From assembly GCF_016641735.1 (NCBI RefSeq), contig NZ_JAEDAO010000001.1, positions 620,001 to 684,000 on the forward strand: a stretch of 64,000 nucleotides of DNA. The letters run 5' to 3'. Below, in pieces: positions 46,738 through 54,700 of this stretch. Under the pieces are notes generated by a model. The model was not told the origin of the DNA. It was given only the letters and a program-made list of their open reading frames with translations, and ran no database searches. Each line of letters opens with the position of its first letter. The first letter of the stretch is position 1. The position numbers and the translations under genes are program-made. Origin of the DNA: Ramlibacter algicola (GTDB lineage: Bacteria; Pseudomonadota; Gammaproteobacteria; Burkholderiales; Burkholderiaceae_C).

Positions 46738-47093
46738 CAGTACCGCCCCACGATGGTGGACACGCGCAGCACCGGGTTGGCGGCGTCGAAGACCTGGGCG
46801 TCGACGCGGCGGAAGTTCGGGTTCGGCGTCGGTGCGACGGTGAGCGCCACCACGAAGTCCTGCTGGCCCTGGCGGCAACCCAGGCGCTGCTCGCCCACCG
46901 GCGGCATCTGGCGCGCGAGCCGCACGCGCACGAGTTCGTTCTCGGCGCACAACTGCGCCAGCAGCACGTCGGACTGCCGTTGTGCGTTGTTCGCCAGCGA
47001 TTGCGTAGCCTGCATGCCGGCCGCGAGCGCGATCGCGACGATCGCCAGCGCGACGAGGACCTCGATCAGCGTGAAGCCGCGGGCGCGCGTCAT
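46737..47093 (-). CDS. gspI: Type II secretion minor pseudopilin GspI
   Basis: 118-residue minor pseudopilin: cleavage site ARG|FTLIEVLVALAIVAIALAAGM, followed by ATQSLANNAQRQSDVLLAQLCAENE (the GspI helix) and a short beta domain with VDAQVFDAANPVLRVSTIVGRY-type ending. Overlaps gspH by 4 bases. Confidence 0.94.
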   Translation of the reverse strand: MTRARGFTLIEVLVALAIVAIALAAGMQATQSLANNAQRQSDVLLAQLCAENELVRVRLARQMPPVGEQRLGCRQGQQDFVVALTVAPTPNPNFRRVDAQVFDAANPVLRVSTIVGRY

Positions 47094-47524
47094 GGCTGTC
47101 CGTCGCTCGCGACCGCGAACGGCCGCAGGCCGTCGGTCTCCACGCGCAGCGTGCGCTCCGGTGCGGTCGTGGAGCCGAGCACGACGGCTTGCCGCGGGAT
47201 CACCGGCTCGGGCCCGAGCAGGACCGGGCCGCCCTGGACCAGCACCGTCGTGTCGCTCAACCACTGCTCCGGCAAGGTGCCGGCGCGCGCACCCTGGAAG
47301 CGGAAGCCGCCTTCGGCCGGTTGCCAGATGATGGCCACGCCGGCCGTGCGCGACTGCGCGCGCGCCGACTCGAACAGCGCGGACAGGCGCTGCGCCTCGC
47401 GTTCGAGTTGCGATGCCGCCGTGTCGCGCAGCGCGAAGCTCACGCCGGCGGTGGCGAAGGCGATGATCGCCACCACCACCAGCAACTCGATCAGGGTGAA
47501 GCCGCGCTGTAGCGGCAGGCGCAT
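47090..47524 (-). CDS. gspH: Type II secretion minor pseudopilin GspH
   Basis: 144-residue minor pseudopilin with cleavage site QRG|FTLIELLVVVAIIAFATAGV, Glu at mature position 5, REAQRLSALFESARAQSRTAG helix and a C-terminal beta domain ending LRPFAVASDG. It links the tip to the GspG shaft. Sixteen bases separate it from gspG. Confidence 0.93.
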   Translation of the reverse strand: MRLPLQRGFTLIELLVVVAIIAFATAGVSFALRDTAASQLEREAQRLSALFESARAQSRTAGVAIIWQPAEGGFRFQGARAGTLPEQWLSDTTVLVQGGPVLLGPEPVIPRQAVVLGSTTAPERTLRVETDGLRPFAVASDGQP

Positions 47525-47540
47525 CACGACGCGGGGATGC

Positions 47541-47990
47541 CTATTGCCAGGACCCGATATCGGCATTGCGGCCCTCGCCGCCCTGCTGGCCGTCGGCGCC
47601 GAGCGACATCACGTCGACCTCGCCCTTCACGCCGGGGCTGAGGTATTGGTACGGCCGGCCCCACGGGTCGTTCGGCAGCTTCTCGAGGTACGGCTTCCAG
47701 TTCGGCGGCACGGGCGCCGCGGCGGGGCGGGTGACGAGCGCCTGCAGTCCCTGTTCGGCCGTCGGATAGCGCTGGTTGTCCAACTTGTAGTACTTCAGCG
47801 CCGTCATGATGTTGTTGACGTCGGTGCGCGCCGCGGTCACGCGCGCATCGTCGGCGCGGTCCAGGACGTTGGGCACGATCAGCGCGGCCAGCACGCCGAT
47901 GATCACCAGCACCACCATCAGTTCGATGAGCGTGAAGCCGCGTTGCATGCGCCGGCGTGTGGAATTGAAGAGTTGCATTGGGTGATTCAT
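47541..47990 (-). CDS. gspG: Type II secretion major pseudopilin GspG
   Basis: 149-residue major pseudopilin: cleavage site QRG|FTLIELMVVLVIIGVLAALIVP with Glu at mature position 5, then DNNIM-type helix (TDVNNIMTALKYYKLDNQRYPT), GLQALV, and the C-terminal calcium-binding region (LPNDPWGRPYQYLSPGVKGEVDVMSLGADGQ in two segments). The start is uncertain: ATG 47990, 47978 or 47948 all precede the leader peptide. First gene of the minus-strand gsp operon. Confidence 0.95.
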   Translation of the reverse strand: MNHPMQLFNSTRRRMQRGFTLIELMVVLVIIGVLAALIVPNVLDRADDARVTAARTDVNNIMTALKYYKLDNQRYPTAEQGLQALVTRPAAAPVPPNWKPYLEKLPNDPWGRPYQYLSPGVKGEVDVMSLGADGQQGGEGRNADIGSWQ

Positions 47991-48017
47991 GCGAAATCGA
48001 TCAATGATAATGGCCGC

Positions 48018-48473
48018 ATGGCAACGACGAGGGACGCGAACTGGACCGTGCGAGCGGCGACGTTCGTGCTGTGGGCTGCGGCCGCCGCCAGCGCGGTGTA
48101 CTGGGGCTTGAAAGTGGGTGGCAGTTCGCGCGCCTCTGCGGCCCCGCCCGTGGCGGTCCGGCAGCCGGCGCCCGACGCCGCGGCGATCGCGCGCTTGCTC
48201 GGCCAGGGCGCCGGAGGGGCGACGTCGGTTGCGGCGGCGCCTGCTGCGTCCCGCTACCAGCTGGTGGGCGTCGTGTCGGACGCCAGCCGCCACGGCGCAG
48301 CGCTCATCATCGTCGAAGGACGTCCCGCCAAGCCGTACCGCGTCGGCGCGGTGGTCGACGAAGGCATCGTGCTGCAGTCGGTGGCGCCGCGTCGTGCGGT
48401 GCTGGCCAAAGCGGATGGGGGCGCCGAAGTCGCGACGCTCGAGATGCCGGCGCCCGGCGCCGCGCAACGCTGA
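48018..48473 (+). CDS. gspC: Type II secretion protein GspC
   Basis: 151-residue inner-membrane protein bridging the platform to the secretin: a TM helix (ATFVLWAAAAASAVYWGLKV), an Ala/Pro linker and the HR domain (YQLVGVVSDASRHGAALIIVEGRPAKPYRVG). No PDZ domain, the short form. Divergent from gspG with 27 bases between starts. No ribosome site; GATAAT (48006-48011) lies exactly 6 nt before the ATG, so a leaderless transcript is likely. Confidence 0.9.
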   Translation: MATTRDANWTVRAATFVLWAAAAASAVYWGLKVGGSSRASAAPPVAVRQPAPDAAAIARLLGQGAGGATSVAAAPAASRYQLVGVVSDASRHGAALIIVEGRPAKPYRVGAVVDEGIVLQSVAPRRAVLAKADGGAEVATLEMPAPGAAQR

Positions 48474-48477
48474 GCGC

Positions 48478-50022
48478 TCAGCTGCGCAGGAACAACCGGT
48501 ACACGGGGTTGTTCGTCTCTTCCACGTACGGATAGCCGAGGGTGTCCAGGAACGACCGGAATGCCGCGTCGTCGGCGTGCGGCACCTGCATGCCCACCAG
48601 GATGCGCCCATAGTCCGCGCCCTGGTTGCGGTAGTGGAACAGCGAGATGTTCCAGCTGGGCCGCATGTGCGAGAGGAAGCGCAGCAACGCGCCCGGCCGC
48701 TCGGGAAACACGATGCGCAGCAGGCGCTCGTCGTGCGCCAGTGGCGAGTGGCCGCCGACCATGTGCCGTACGTGTTCCTTGGCCAGTTCGTCGTGCGTGA
48801 GGTCCAGGGCCTCGAAGCCGTGGCGGGTGAACGTCGATGCGATGCGTGACGACTCGCCCTTGCCGTGCGTCGTCAGGCCGACGAACACGTGCGCCTGCCT
48901 GGCGTCGCTGATGCGGTAGTTGAATTCGGTGACGTTGCGCGCCCCGCCGGGCAGGGTGCCCACCAGTTCGCAGAAGCGACGGAAGCTGCCGCGCTCCTCG
49001 GGGATGGTGACGGCGAACAGCGCCTCGCGTTCCTCGCCGACCTCGGCCCGTTCCGCGACGAAGCGCAGGCGGTCGAAGTTCATGTTCGCGCCGCACAGGA
49101 TGGCGGCGTAGGTCTCGCCACGTGTCTTGTGCTGTGCGACGTACTGCTTGATCGCCGCCACGGCGAGCGCGCCCGCGGGTTCGACGATGCTGCGCGTGTC
49201 GGCGAAGACGTCCTTGATGGCCGCGCACACGGCGTCGGTGTCCACGGTGATGAAGTCGTCGACGAGCTCGCGTGCGACGCGGAACGTCTCCTCGCCGACC
49301 AGCTTGACCGCCGTGCCGTCCGAGAACAGGCCGACGTCGGCCAGCTGCACGCGCTTCTTCGCCCGCACCGATTGCAGCATCGCGTCGGAATCGGCCATCT
49401 GCACGCCGATCACCTTCACGTCGGGCCGCACGGCCTTGATGTAGTTGGCCACGCCCGAGATCAGGCCGCCGCCGCCGACGGCGACGAACACCGCATGCAG
49501 CGGCCCTTGCTGCTGCCGCAGGATCTCCATCGCGATGGTCCCCTGGCCTGCAATCACTTCGGGGTCGTCGAATGGATGGATGAACGTCAGTCCGGCCTGG
49601 TCGCGCAGTTCGACGGCGTGCGTGTACGCGTCCGAGTAGCTGTCGCCATGCAGGACGACCTCGCCGCCGAGCGCGCGAACCGCGTCGACCTTCACGTGCG
49701 GCGTGGTGACGGGCATCACGATGGTGGCGTGCGAGCCCAGCCGGTGGGCCGCCATCGCGACGCCCTGCGCGTGGTTGCCCGCGGACGCGCAGATCACGCC
49801 GCGCTGCAGCTCGTCGGCGGACAGGTGCGCCATCTTGTTGTAGGCGCCGCGCAATTTGAAGCTGAAGACGGGCTGCTGGTCCTCGCGCTTGAGCAGCACC
49901 TTGTTGTGCAGCCGGCGGCTGAGCGCCTTGGCGGGCTCCAGCGGCGACTCGATGGCGACGTCGTAGACCTTGGCCGTCAGGATCTTCTTGAGGTAATCGG
50001 CGGGCTTCAGCGACTTCGTCAT
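48478..50022 (-). CDS. ilvA: Threonine ammonia-lyase, biosynthetic
   Basis: 514-residue PLP enzyme deaminating threonine to 2-oxobutanoate, the first step of isoleucine synthesis. PLP-lysine Lys56 in PVFSFKLRGAYNKM, SAGNHAQGVA, GGGGLISGVANYIK, and two C-terminal ACT-like regulatory domains (ALFAVTIPEERGSFRRFCELV; LLRIVFPERPGALLRFL), which mark the allosteric biosynthetic form. ATG 50022 has no ribosome site; TATGAT (50032-50037) ends 9 nt before it. Convergent with gspC (4-base gap). Confidence 0.97.
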   Translation of the reverse strand: MTKSLKPADYLKKILTAKVYDVAIESPLEPAKALSRRLHNKVLLKREDQQPVFSFKLRGAYNKMAHLSADELQRGVICASAGNHAQGVAMAAHRLGSHATIVMPVTTPHVKVDAVRALGGEVVLHGDSYSDAYTHAVELRDQAGLTFIHPFDDPEVIAGQGTIAMEILRQQQGPLHAVFVAVGGGGLISGVANYIKAVRPDVKVIGVQMADSDAMLQSVRAKKRVQLADVGLFSDGTAVKLVGEETFRVARELVDDFITVDTDAVCAAIKDVFADTRSIVEPAGALAVAAIKQYVAQHKTRGETYAAILCGANMNFDRLRFVAERAEVGEEREALFAVTIPEERGSFRRFCELVGTLPGGARNVTEFNYRISDARQAHVFVGLTTHGKGESSRIASTFTRHGFEALDLTHDELAKEHVRHMVGGHSPLAHDERLLRIVFPERPGALLRFLSHMRPSWNISLFHYRNQGADYGRILVGMQVPHADDAAFRSFLDTLGYPYVEETNNPVYRLFLRS

Positions 50023-50074
50023 CGTCGGGAAATCATAGGCGGCGCTCGCCGCACGGTCGCGCTCGCGCAGATGG

Positions 50075-50165
50075 AAAAAGGCCCCCGGTCCTTGCGGGCC
50101 GGAGGCCGAATCCACCAAACGAGAGGTGGAGGAGACAAGCGGGGCACAGCGTCGTCGCTATGCTT
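50075..50165 (-). ncRNA. Candidate small RNA with anti-Shine-Dalgarno motif
   Basis: Minus-strand unit of about 90 nt without convincing coding content. A -10 TATACT (50172-50177) predicts a start near 50165. The RNA then reads CTTGTCTCCTCC (complement of GGAGGAGA), a CCACC/GGTGG hairpin and a strong intrinsic terminator: GGCCTCCGGCCC (50107-50096) with GGACCGGGGGCC and TTTTT at 50079-50075. ilvA has its own -10 downstream, so this is not needed as its leader. The single-stranded C/U-rich motif resembles regulatory RNAs that pair with ribosome sites, but no named family is claimed. An alternative is an ilvA attenuator (see rejected list). Confidence 0.55.
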
Positions 50166-50171
50166 GCCGCC

Positions 50172-50179
50172 AGTATAAC
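50172..50179. promoter_or_regulatory. Shared -10 region for candidate sRNA (minus) and osmC-like gene (plus)
   Basis: The octamer AGTATAAC reads TATACT on the minus strand and TATAAC on the plus strand, so either direction has a reasonable -10. No clear -35 could be fixed for either direction. Confidence 0.4.
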
Positions 50180-50180
50180 G

Positions 50181-50207
50181 CCTGCTTGTTGCAATGCAGC
50201 AAGCAGG
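50181..50207. repeat. 27-bp near-perfect palindrome (operator or 5'-UTR hairpin)
   Basis: CCTGCTTGTTGCA, central A, TGCAGCAAGCAGG: 12 of 13 pairs match. It begins 2 bases from the shared -10 octamer, covers the -35/spacer region of the minus-strand promoter and lies 18 bases before the osmC-like ATG. As plus-strand RNA the odd pair becomes G-U, so it could also fold in the 5' leader. No U-tract follows. Confidence 0.6.
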
Positions 50208-50225
50208 ACAGGAAAGGACCTTGCG

Positions 50226-50675
50226 ATGGAATGCACCGTCAGCTGGACCGGCGCCGCCGGGACCCGCTCCGCCATGGGATTCGTGGCCGAAACGGGAAGT
50301 GGGCATGTGCTCACAATGGACGGCGCGGTGGACGAGGCGCGCCCCGAGAACGGCGGGCGCAACCAGGCGCCGCGGCCCATGGAAACGGTTCTCGCCGGCA
50401 CCGGCGGCTGCACCGCCTACGACGTCGTGCTGATCCTCAAGCGCGGACGACACGCGGTCACCGGTTGCACCGTCAAGCTGGAAGCCGACCGGGCCGGCGA
50501 GGACCCGAAGGTCTTCACGAAGATCCACATGCACTTCACCGTGACCGGGAAGGGCGTTCCCGCGCCGGCGGTGGAGCGGGCCGTGGCGATGAGCCATGAA
50601 AAGTACTGCTCGGCCACGGCGATGCTGGCGCGCACGGCCGAGATCACGACCAGTTTCGAGGTGCGCGAAGCCTGA
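50226..50675 (+). CDS. OsmC family protein
   Basis: 149-residue OsmC/Ohr-fold protein: an N-terminal strand pair (VSWTGAAGTRSAMGFVAETGSG), the central helix with GRNQAPRPMETVLAGTGGCTAYDVVLIL (first Cys of the family pair as two segments), and the C-terminal HEKYCSATAMLARTAEI with the second Cys. The pair of cysteines supports thiol-dependent peroxidase chemistry on organic hydroperoxides; the sub-class is YhfA-like. Ribosome site GGAAAGGACC. Ends 1 base from the convergent coq7 stop. Confidence 0.93.
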   Translation: MECTVSWTGAAGTRSAMGFVAETGSGHVLTMDGAVDEARPENGGRNQAPRPMETVLAGTGGCTAYDVVLILKRGRHAVTGCTVKLEADRAGEDPKVFTKIHMHFTVTGKGVPAPAVERAVAMSHEKYCSATAMLARTAEITTSFEVREA

Positions 50676-50676
50676 A

Positions 50677-51294
50677 TCAGACGTAGTGCGCGGTCGTCGT
50701 CATCACCTTGGCGGCGGCGCGCATCAGCGACTTCACCACGCCGGGCAACTCAGCGCCTCCGCGAGCCAACGCGGCAGCTGCGTGCGACGCCTCGTCCGCC
50801 TTCATCTGGATGACGATCGCGCGCGACGTGCCGTCCGCTGCGGGCAGCCGCTCGAGGTGCCCATCCAGGTGGGCTTCCACCTGGCGTTCCGTCTCGACGA
50901 CGAACCCCAGGCTGACCCGGTCTCCGAGCCGTCCGGCCACCAGCCCGAGCGCGAACGCGCCCGCGTACCAGACGGGATTGAGCAGCGAAGGGCGCGACTG
51001 CAGGTCGTCGAGCCGAACCCGTGTCCAGGCCAGGTGATCCGTCTCCTCGCGAGCGGCGTGTTCGAAGTGGCGGCGCAGCGCTTCGTCACGGGTCGCGGCG
51101 GCCTGCGCCGTGTATAGCGCCTGCGCGCAGATTTCGCCCACATGGTTGACGCGCATCAGGGCAGCCGATTCGCGGCGCTCCACGGGAGTGAGCACTTTCT
51201 CTGGCCCGGATGCCGCGGGCGCCGGGCGGGTGGCGCGGGCCGGTGCGAAAAGGGTGCGAAGCGCGCTGTCGGCGGCGCCGAGAAGACGGTCCAT
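50677..51294 (-). CDS. coq7: 2-polyprenyl-3-methyl-6-methoxy-1,4-benzoquinol monooxygenase Coq7
   Basis: 205-residue di-iron hydroxylase of ubiquinone synthesis (C6 hydroxylation step before the last methylation). Ferritin-like iron ligands are visible as [38 protein letters not shown] and [11 protein letters not shown]. The form without N-terminal extension is typical of Burkholderiales. No ribosome site; TACACT (51301-51306) lies exactly 6 nt before the ATG, a strong leaderless candidate. Upstream, 285 bases to the porin start hold no other gene. Confidence 0.95.
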   Translation of the reverse strand: MDRLLGAADSALRTLFAPARATRPAPAASGPEKVLTPVERRESAALMRVNHVGEICAQALYTAQAAATRDEALRRHFEHAAREETDHLAWTRVRLDDLQSRPSLLNPVWYAGAFALGLVAGRLGDRVSLGFVVETERQVEAHLDGHLERLPAADGTSRAIVIQMKADEASHAAAALARGGAELPGVVKSLMRAAAKVMTTTAHYV

Positions 51295-51579
51295 GCGTGG
51301 AGTGTAGGGAGCCGTCCTTCGATCGTGGGTCGGGGGCCGTCGCCATCGAAAAATGGCCTGTTGCGCAGGTTCCACTCATCCATTGGGCCATGTTGCCCTT
51401 GTGCAACGAATCGCTGCCTGCGCGCCTAAATACTTTGCGTCGCGGGCGGCCCCTCTGGTGCAATAGCAACAACTTCCCAAAAGGAGGTTGGCCCGGGGAT
51501 CTGGCGGGAGCACATGAGTGCCTGCATGACGTGAGCCCATCGCACCGGAGCCCTCTGTTTAACCTTGGAGAAACTCGCA

Positions 51580-52782
51580 ATGAAGAAGACTCTGATTGCT
51601 CTGGCTGTGCTGGCCGCTGCCGGCGCCGCCTCTGCTCAGTCCTCCGTCACCATCTTCGGTGTCGTCGACGCCACGATCCAGCGCATCGACAACGGCACTG
51701 GCGGCGCGGTGACCCGCCTGCACAACTCCGGTGAGAGCAGCTCCCGCCTGGGCTTCCGCGGCGTGGAAGACCTGGGTGGTGGCATGTCCGCCCAGTTCTG
51801 GCTCGAAGCCGGCGTCAACAACGACGACGGCACCGGCCAAGCTGGCAGCGCCAACAACCAGTTCCTGGCTCCCGTCGCCCTCGACCCGACCTCCACGACG
51901 GCTCGCACCGTTGCCGCGTCCGGCGTGCGTCCTGGCCAGCAAGGCCTGATGTTCAACCGTCGTTCGACGGTGTCGCTGGCTGGTGGTTTCGGTGAGATCC
52001 GCCTCGGCCGTGACTACACCCCGCAGTTCTACAACCTGAACGTGTTCGACCCGTACGGCACCGTGGGTGTCGGCGCGCAGCTGCTGCTGAGCTCGGTGTC
52101 CCTGAACCCGACCTCGGTCCGCGCTTCGAACTCCATCGGCTACCTGCTGCCCAGCAACCTGGGTGGCATCTACGGCCAGGCGCAGTACTACCGTGGCGAG
52201 AACGTGTCGACGGCTGCGAACAGCGGCGACGGCAACGGCTGGGGCCTGCGCCTCGGTTACGCCGCTGGCCCGTTCAACGTGGCGATCGCGACGTCGCGCA
52301 CGACGTACGGCACCGTGCCGGTCGCTGCTGCGACGGCATCGGCGCTCGCCACGCCGGCCACCGGCCAGGTCCTGGGCAACATCCGCCAGACCAACCTGGG
52401 TGGTTCGTTCGACTTCGGCGTCGCCAAGCTGATGGGCGTCGTGTCGCGCGACAGCATGAACTCCGCCGTCGGTTCCTTCGAAGGCCGTGGCTACATGATC
52501 GGTGCGACGATGCCGGTGGGCGCTGGCCTGATCAAGGCTTCCGTGGCGCAGTACACCACGGACATCCCGACCAGCGGCACCGACCCGCGCGCTCGCAAGT
52601 ACGCCCTGGGCTACGTGCACAACCTGTCCAAGCGCACGGCGATCTACACGACGTACGCTCGCGTGAGCAACAGCAACGGCGTGGCCGGCTTCGCTTCCCA
52701 GCCGGTCACCGGCGGCGCCGGCTCCCCGGTGCTGAACGGTTCGTCCACGGGTTACGACCTGGGCATCCGCCACAGCTTCTGA
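51580..52782 (+). CDS. General porin (Gram-negative OmpC type, betaproteobacterial)
   Basis: 400-residue outer-membrane trimeric porin: signal peptide MKKTLIALAVLAAAGAASAQ, then SSVTIFGVVDATIQRIDNG (strand 1), SRLGFRGVEDLGGGMSAQFWLEAG, RSTVSLAGGFGEIRLGRDYTPQFYN (loop 3/eyelet region) and C-terminal YDLGIRHSF with terminal Phe. Codon choice differs slightly from neighbours (more GGT, GCT, CGT), as in highly expressed genes. The leader contains AAGGAGGTTGG and CTTGGAG sites; the latter is nearest the ATG. An intrinsic terminator follows. Confidence 0.97.
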   Translation: MKKTLIALAVLAAAGAASAQSSVTIFGVVDATIQRIDNGTGGAVTRLHNSGESSSRLGFRGVEDLGGGMSAQFWLEAGVNNDDGTGQAGSANNQFLAPVALDPTSTTARTVAASGVRPGQQGLMFNRRSTVSLAGGFGEIRLGRDYTPQFYNLNVFDPYGTVGVGAQLLLSSVSLNPTSVRASNSIGYLLPSNLGGIYGQAQYYRGENVSTAANSGDGNGWGLRLGYAAGPFNVAIATSRTTYGTVPVAAATASALATPATGQVLGNIRQTNLGGSFDFGVAKLMGVVSRDSMNSAVGSFEGRGYMIGATMPVGAGLIKASVAQYTTDIPTSGTDPRARKYALGYVHNLSKRTAIYTTYARVSNSNGVAGFASQPVTGGAGSPVLNGSSTGYDLGIRHSF

Positions 52783-52826
52783 TGACAGCGGCCGGGCAAC
52801 CGGCCTGCCAACAAAAGAAACTTGAA

Positions 52827-52850
52827 AGCCGCCTTCGGGCGGCTTTTTTT
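52827..52850 (+). terminator. Rho-independent terminator after porin
   Basis: AGCCGCC-TTCG-GGCGGCT followed by an uninterrupted T-run to 52850: a textbook strong terminator 44 bases after the porin stop. Confidence 0.95.
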
Positions 52851-52867
52851 ATGGAACCCGAAGTTCG

Positions 52868-53644
52868 ATGACGCTGTTGCCCGCCCGCTTTCGCCTTCCT
52901 CTGCCTGCCGCGTTGATCGCGCTGTTGGTGGCCGGGTGCGCCACGACCCCGCGGGAGCCGAGCTCCTGGACGGAATCGGCATGGGGGCAGGCATCACGAC
53001 TGGGTTCAGGTGCCGAAGCCGAACCCGATGCGCAATGGGTGCACCAGCGGCTGCCAGGCAAGGCGGCGGTGCTCTTTGCACCCGGCCGCGAGGACGGCCG
53101 CGAGGCGCTCCTGGCGAAGTCCGACTCCGCGGCAAGCGTGCTGCGCCATCGCGTGCGCATCGACCCGGCGGATCTCGATCGCCTCCGCTTTTCCTGGAAG
53201 GTGCCGCAACTGATCGCGGACGCGGACGTCGGTCGCAAGGATTCGGACGACTCGCCGGTGCGCGTGATCCTCGCGTTCGAGGGCGACCGGTCCAGGTTTT
53301 CCGCGCGCGACGCCATGCTCTCCGAATTGATGCGCGCCGTCACCGGCGAGGAGATGCCGTACGCGACCCTCATGTACGTGTGGTGCAACAAGCGTCCGCC
53401 GGGCACGGTGGTGACCAGCCCGCGCACCGATCGCATCCGCAAGATGGTGCTCGAGTCCGGACCGGGACGGCTGAACCAGTGGCTCGATTACGAGCGCGAC
53501 ATCCGTGCGGACTTCGAACGAGCCTTCGGCGAAGCGCCCGGTGCTCTCGTCGGCATCGCGATCATGACGGACAGCGACAACACGCGGTCCGCCACGAAGG
53601 CGTGGTACGGGCCGGTGCGCGTGACCACGAGCGCCCCGCGCTGA
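52868..53644 (+). CDS. DUF3047 lipoprotein
   Basis: 258 residues; signal peptide with lipobox (ALIALLVAGC), so probably lipid-anchored. The DUF3047 domain is recognised by LRFSWKVPQLIADADVGRKDSDDSPVR, VILAFEGD, YATLMYVWCNKRPPGTVVTSPRTDRIRKMVLESG (in segments) and GIAIMTDSDNTRSATKAWYGPV. Function unknown; the fold is probably a jelly-roll/carbohydrate-binding type. It sits alone between the porin terminator and the ABC importer operon. Confidence 0.88.
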   Translation: MTLLPARFRLPLPAALIALLVAGCATTPREPSSWTESAWGQASRLGSGAEAEPDAQWVHQRLPGKAAVLFAPGREDGREALLAKSDSAASVLRHRVRIDPADLDRLRFSWKVPQLIADADVGRKDSDDSPVRVILAFEGDRSRFSARDAMLSELMRAVTGEEMPYATLMYVWCNKRPPGTVVTSPRTDRIRKMVLESGPGRLNQWLDYERDIRADFERAFGEAPGALVGIAIMTDSDNTRSATKAWYGPVRVTTSAPR

Positions 53645-53719
53645 GCCTCGGTCCTCCGTTGTTTCCCCGGGGGTGGCCCGTGGCTTGCTCTGCTAGCATG
53701 GCCCGAGTTCACCGCCGCG

Positions 53720-54700
53720 ATGCTCGCCTTCATCCTTCGACGCCTGCTGCAGGCCGTGATCGTCATGGTCGCGGTGGCGTTCATCGCGTTCCTGCTGTTC
53801 CAGTACGTCGGTGATCCCGTCGTGTTCCTGCTGGGCCAGGACGCGCGTCCCGACCAGATCCGCCAGTTGCGCGCGGACCTCGGGCTCGACCAACCCTTCT
53901 TCGTGCAGTTCGGGCACTTCCTCGTGAATGCCGTGCAGGGTGAATTCGGCCTGAGCCTGCGCCAGGGCGCCAAGGTGTCCCGCCTGCTCGCGGAACGGTT
54001 CCCGGCGACGTTCGAACTGGCGCTCGTCGCCGCGGTGCTGGCCCTGGCGATCGGCATCCCGATGGGTGTCTATGCGGCCCTGCGCCGCGGCACCTTCCTC
54101 AGCCAGGCGTTCATGATGCTGTCGCTGCTCGGCGTCTCGCTGCCGACCTTCCTGATCGGCATCCTGCTGATCCTGGTGTTTGCCGTGATGCTCGGCTGGT
54201 TCCCGAGTTTCGGCCGCGGCGAGACGATGCAGCTCGGCTGGTGGACCACCGGCTTCCTCACGCGCGATGGCTGGATGCACCTGGTGCTCCCCGCGCTCAC
54301 GCTGGCGATCTTCCAGTTGACGCTTGTGATGCGGCTGGTCCGTTCGGAGATGCTGGAAGTGCTGCGCACCGACTACATCAAGTTCGCGCGCGCGCGCGGG
54401 CTGTCCGACCGCGCCATCCACTTCGGCCACGCGCTGAAGAACACGCTGGTGCCGGTGATGACGATCACCGGCCTGCAGCTGGGCGGCCTGATCGCCTTCG
54501 CCATCATCACCGAGCAGGTGTTCCAGTGGCCGGGCATGGGGCTGCTGTTCATCGATGCGGTGAAGTTCGCGGACATCCCGATCATGGCCGCGTACCTGTG
54601 CCTCATTTCGCTGATCTTCGTCGTCATCAACCTCGTGGTCGACCTGCTGTACCTGGCGGTCGATCCGCGCCTGCGCCTGTCCGGCGCCCGGGGGCACTGA
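53720..54700 (+). CDS. Dipeptide/oligopeptide ABC transporter permease (DppB/OppB type)
   Basis: 326-residue inner-membrane permease: N-terminal FILRRLLQAVIVMVAVAFIAFLLF with the family DxxxxxQ-like loop, six predicted helices, and the EAA loop near residues 220-240 (RSEMLEVLRTDYIKFARARGLSDRAIHFGHALKNTLVPV in segments). First gene of the importer operon. A TAGCAT hexamer at 53694-53699 may be its -10, leaving a very short leader without ribosome site. Confidence 0.95.
   Translation: MLAFILRRLLQAVIVMVAVAFIAFLLFQYVGDPVVFLLGQDARPDQIRQLRADLGLDQPFFVQFGHFLVNAVQGEFGLSLRQGAKVSRLLAERFPATFELALVAAVLALAIGIPMGVYAALRRGTFLSQAFMMLSLLGVSLPTFLIGILLILVFAVMLGWFPSFGRGETMQLGWWTTGFLTRDGWMHLVLPALTLAIFQLTLVMRLVRSEMLEVLRTDYIKFARARGLSDRAIHFGHALKNTLVPVMTITGLQLGGLIAFAIITEQVFQWPGMGLLFIDAVKFADIPIMAAYLCLISLIFVVINLVVDLLYLAVDPRLRLSGARGH

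Noticed and set aside
50022..50127. Leader-peptide attenuator for ilvA (minus-strand frame with LVWWI before the terminator)
   Set aside because: It contains tandem Trp codons, not a run of Ile/Val/Leu codons; the frame begins at a GTG without ribosome site and overlaps the terminator itself; ilvA has its own -10 downstream. Kept only as the alternative to the small-RNA view.
51295..51579. Small RNA or operator between coq7 and the porin
   Set aside because: Some TTGC/GCAA blocks and a TAAATA stretch are present but no consistent -35/-10 pair or terminator could be placed; I see only a likely porin leader.
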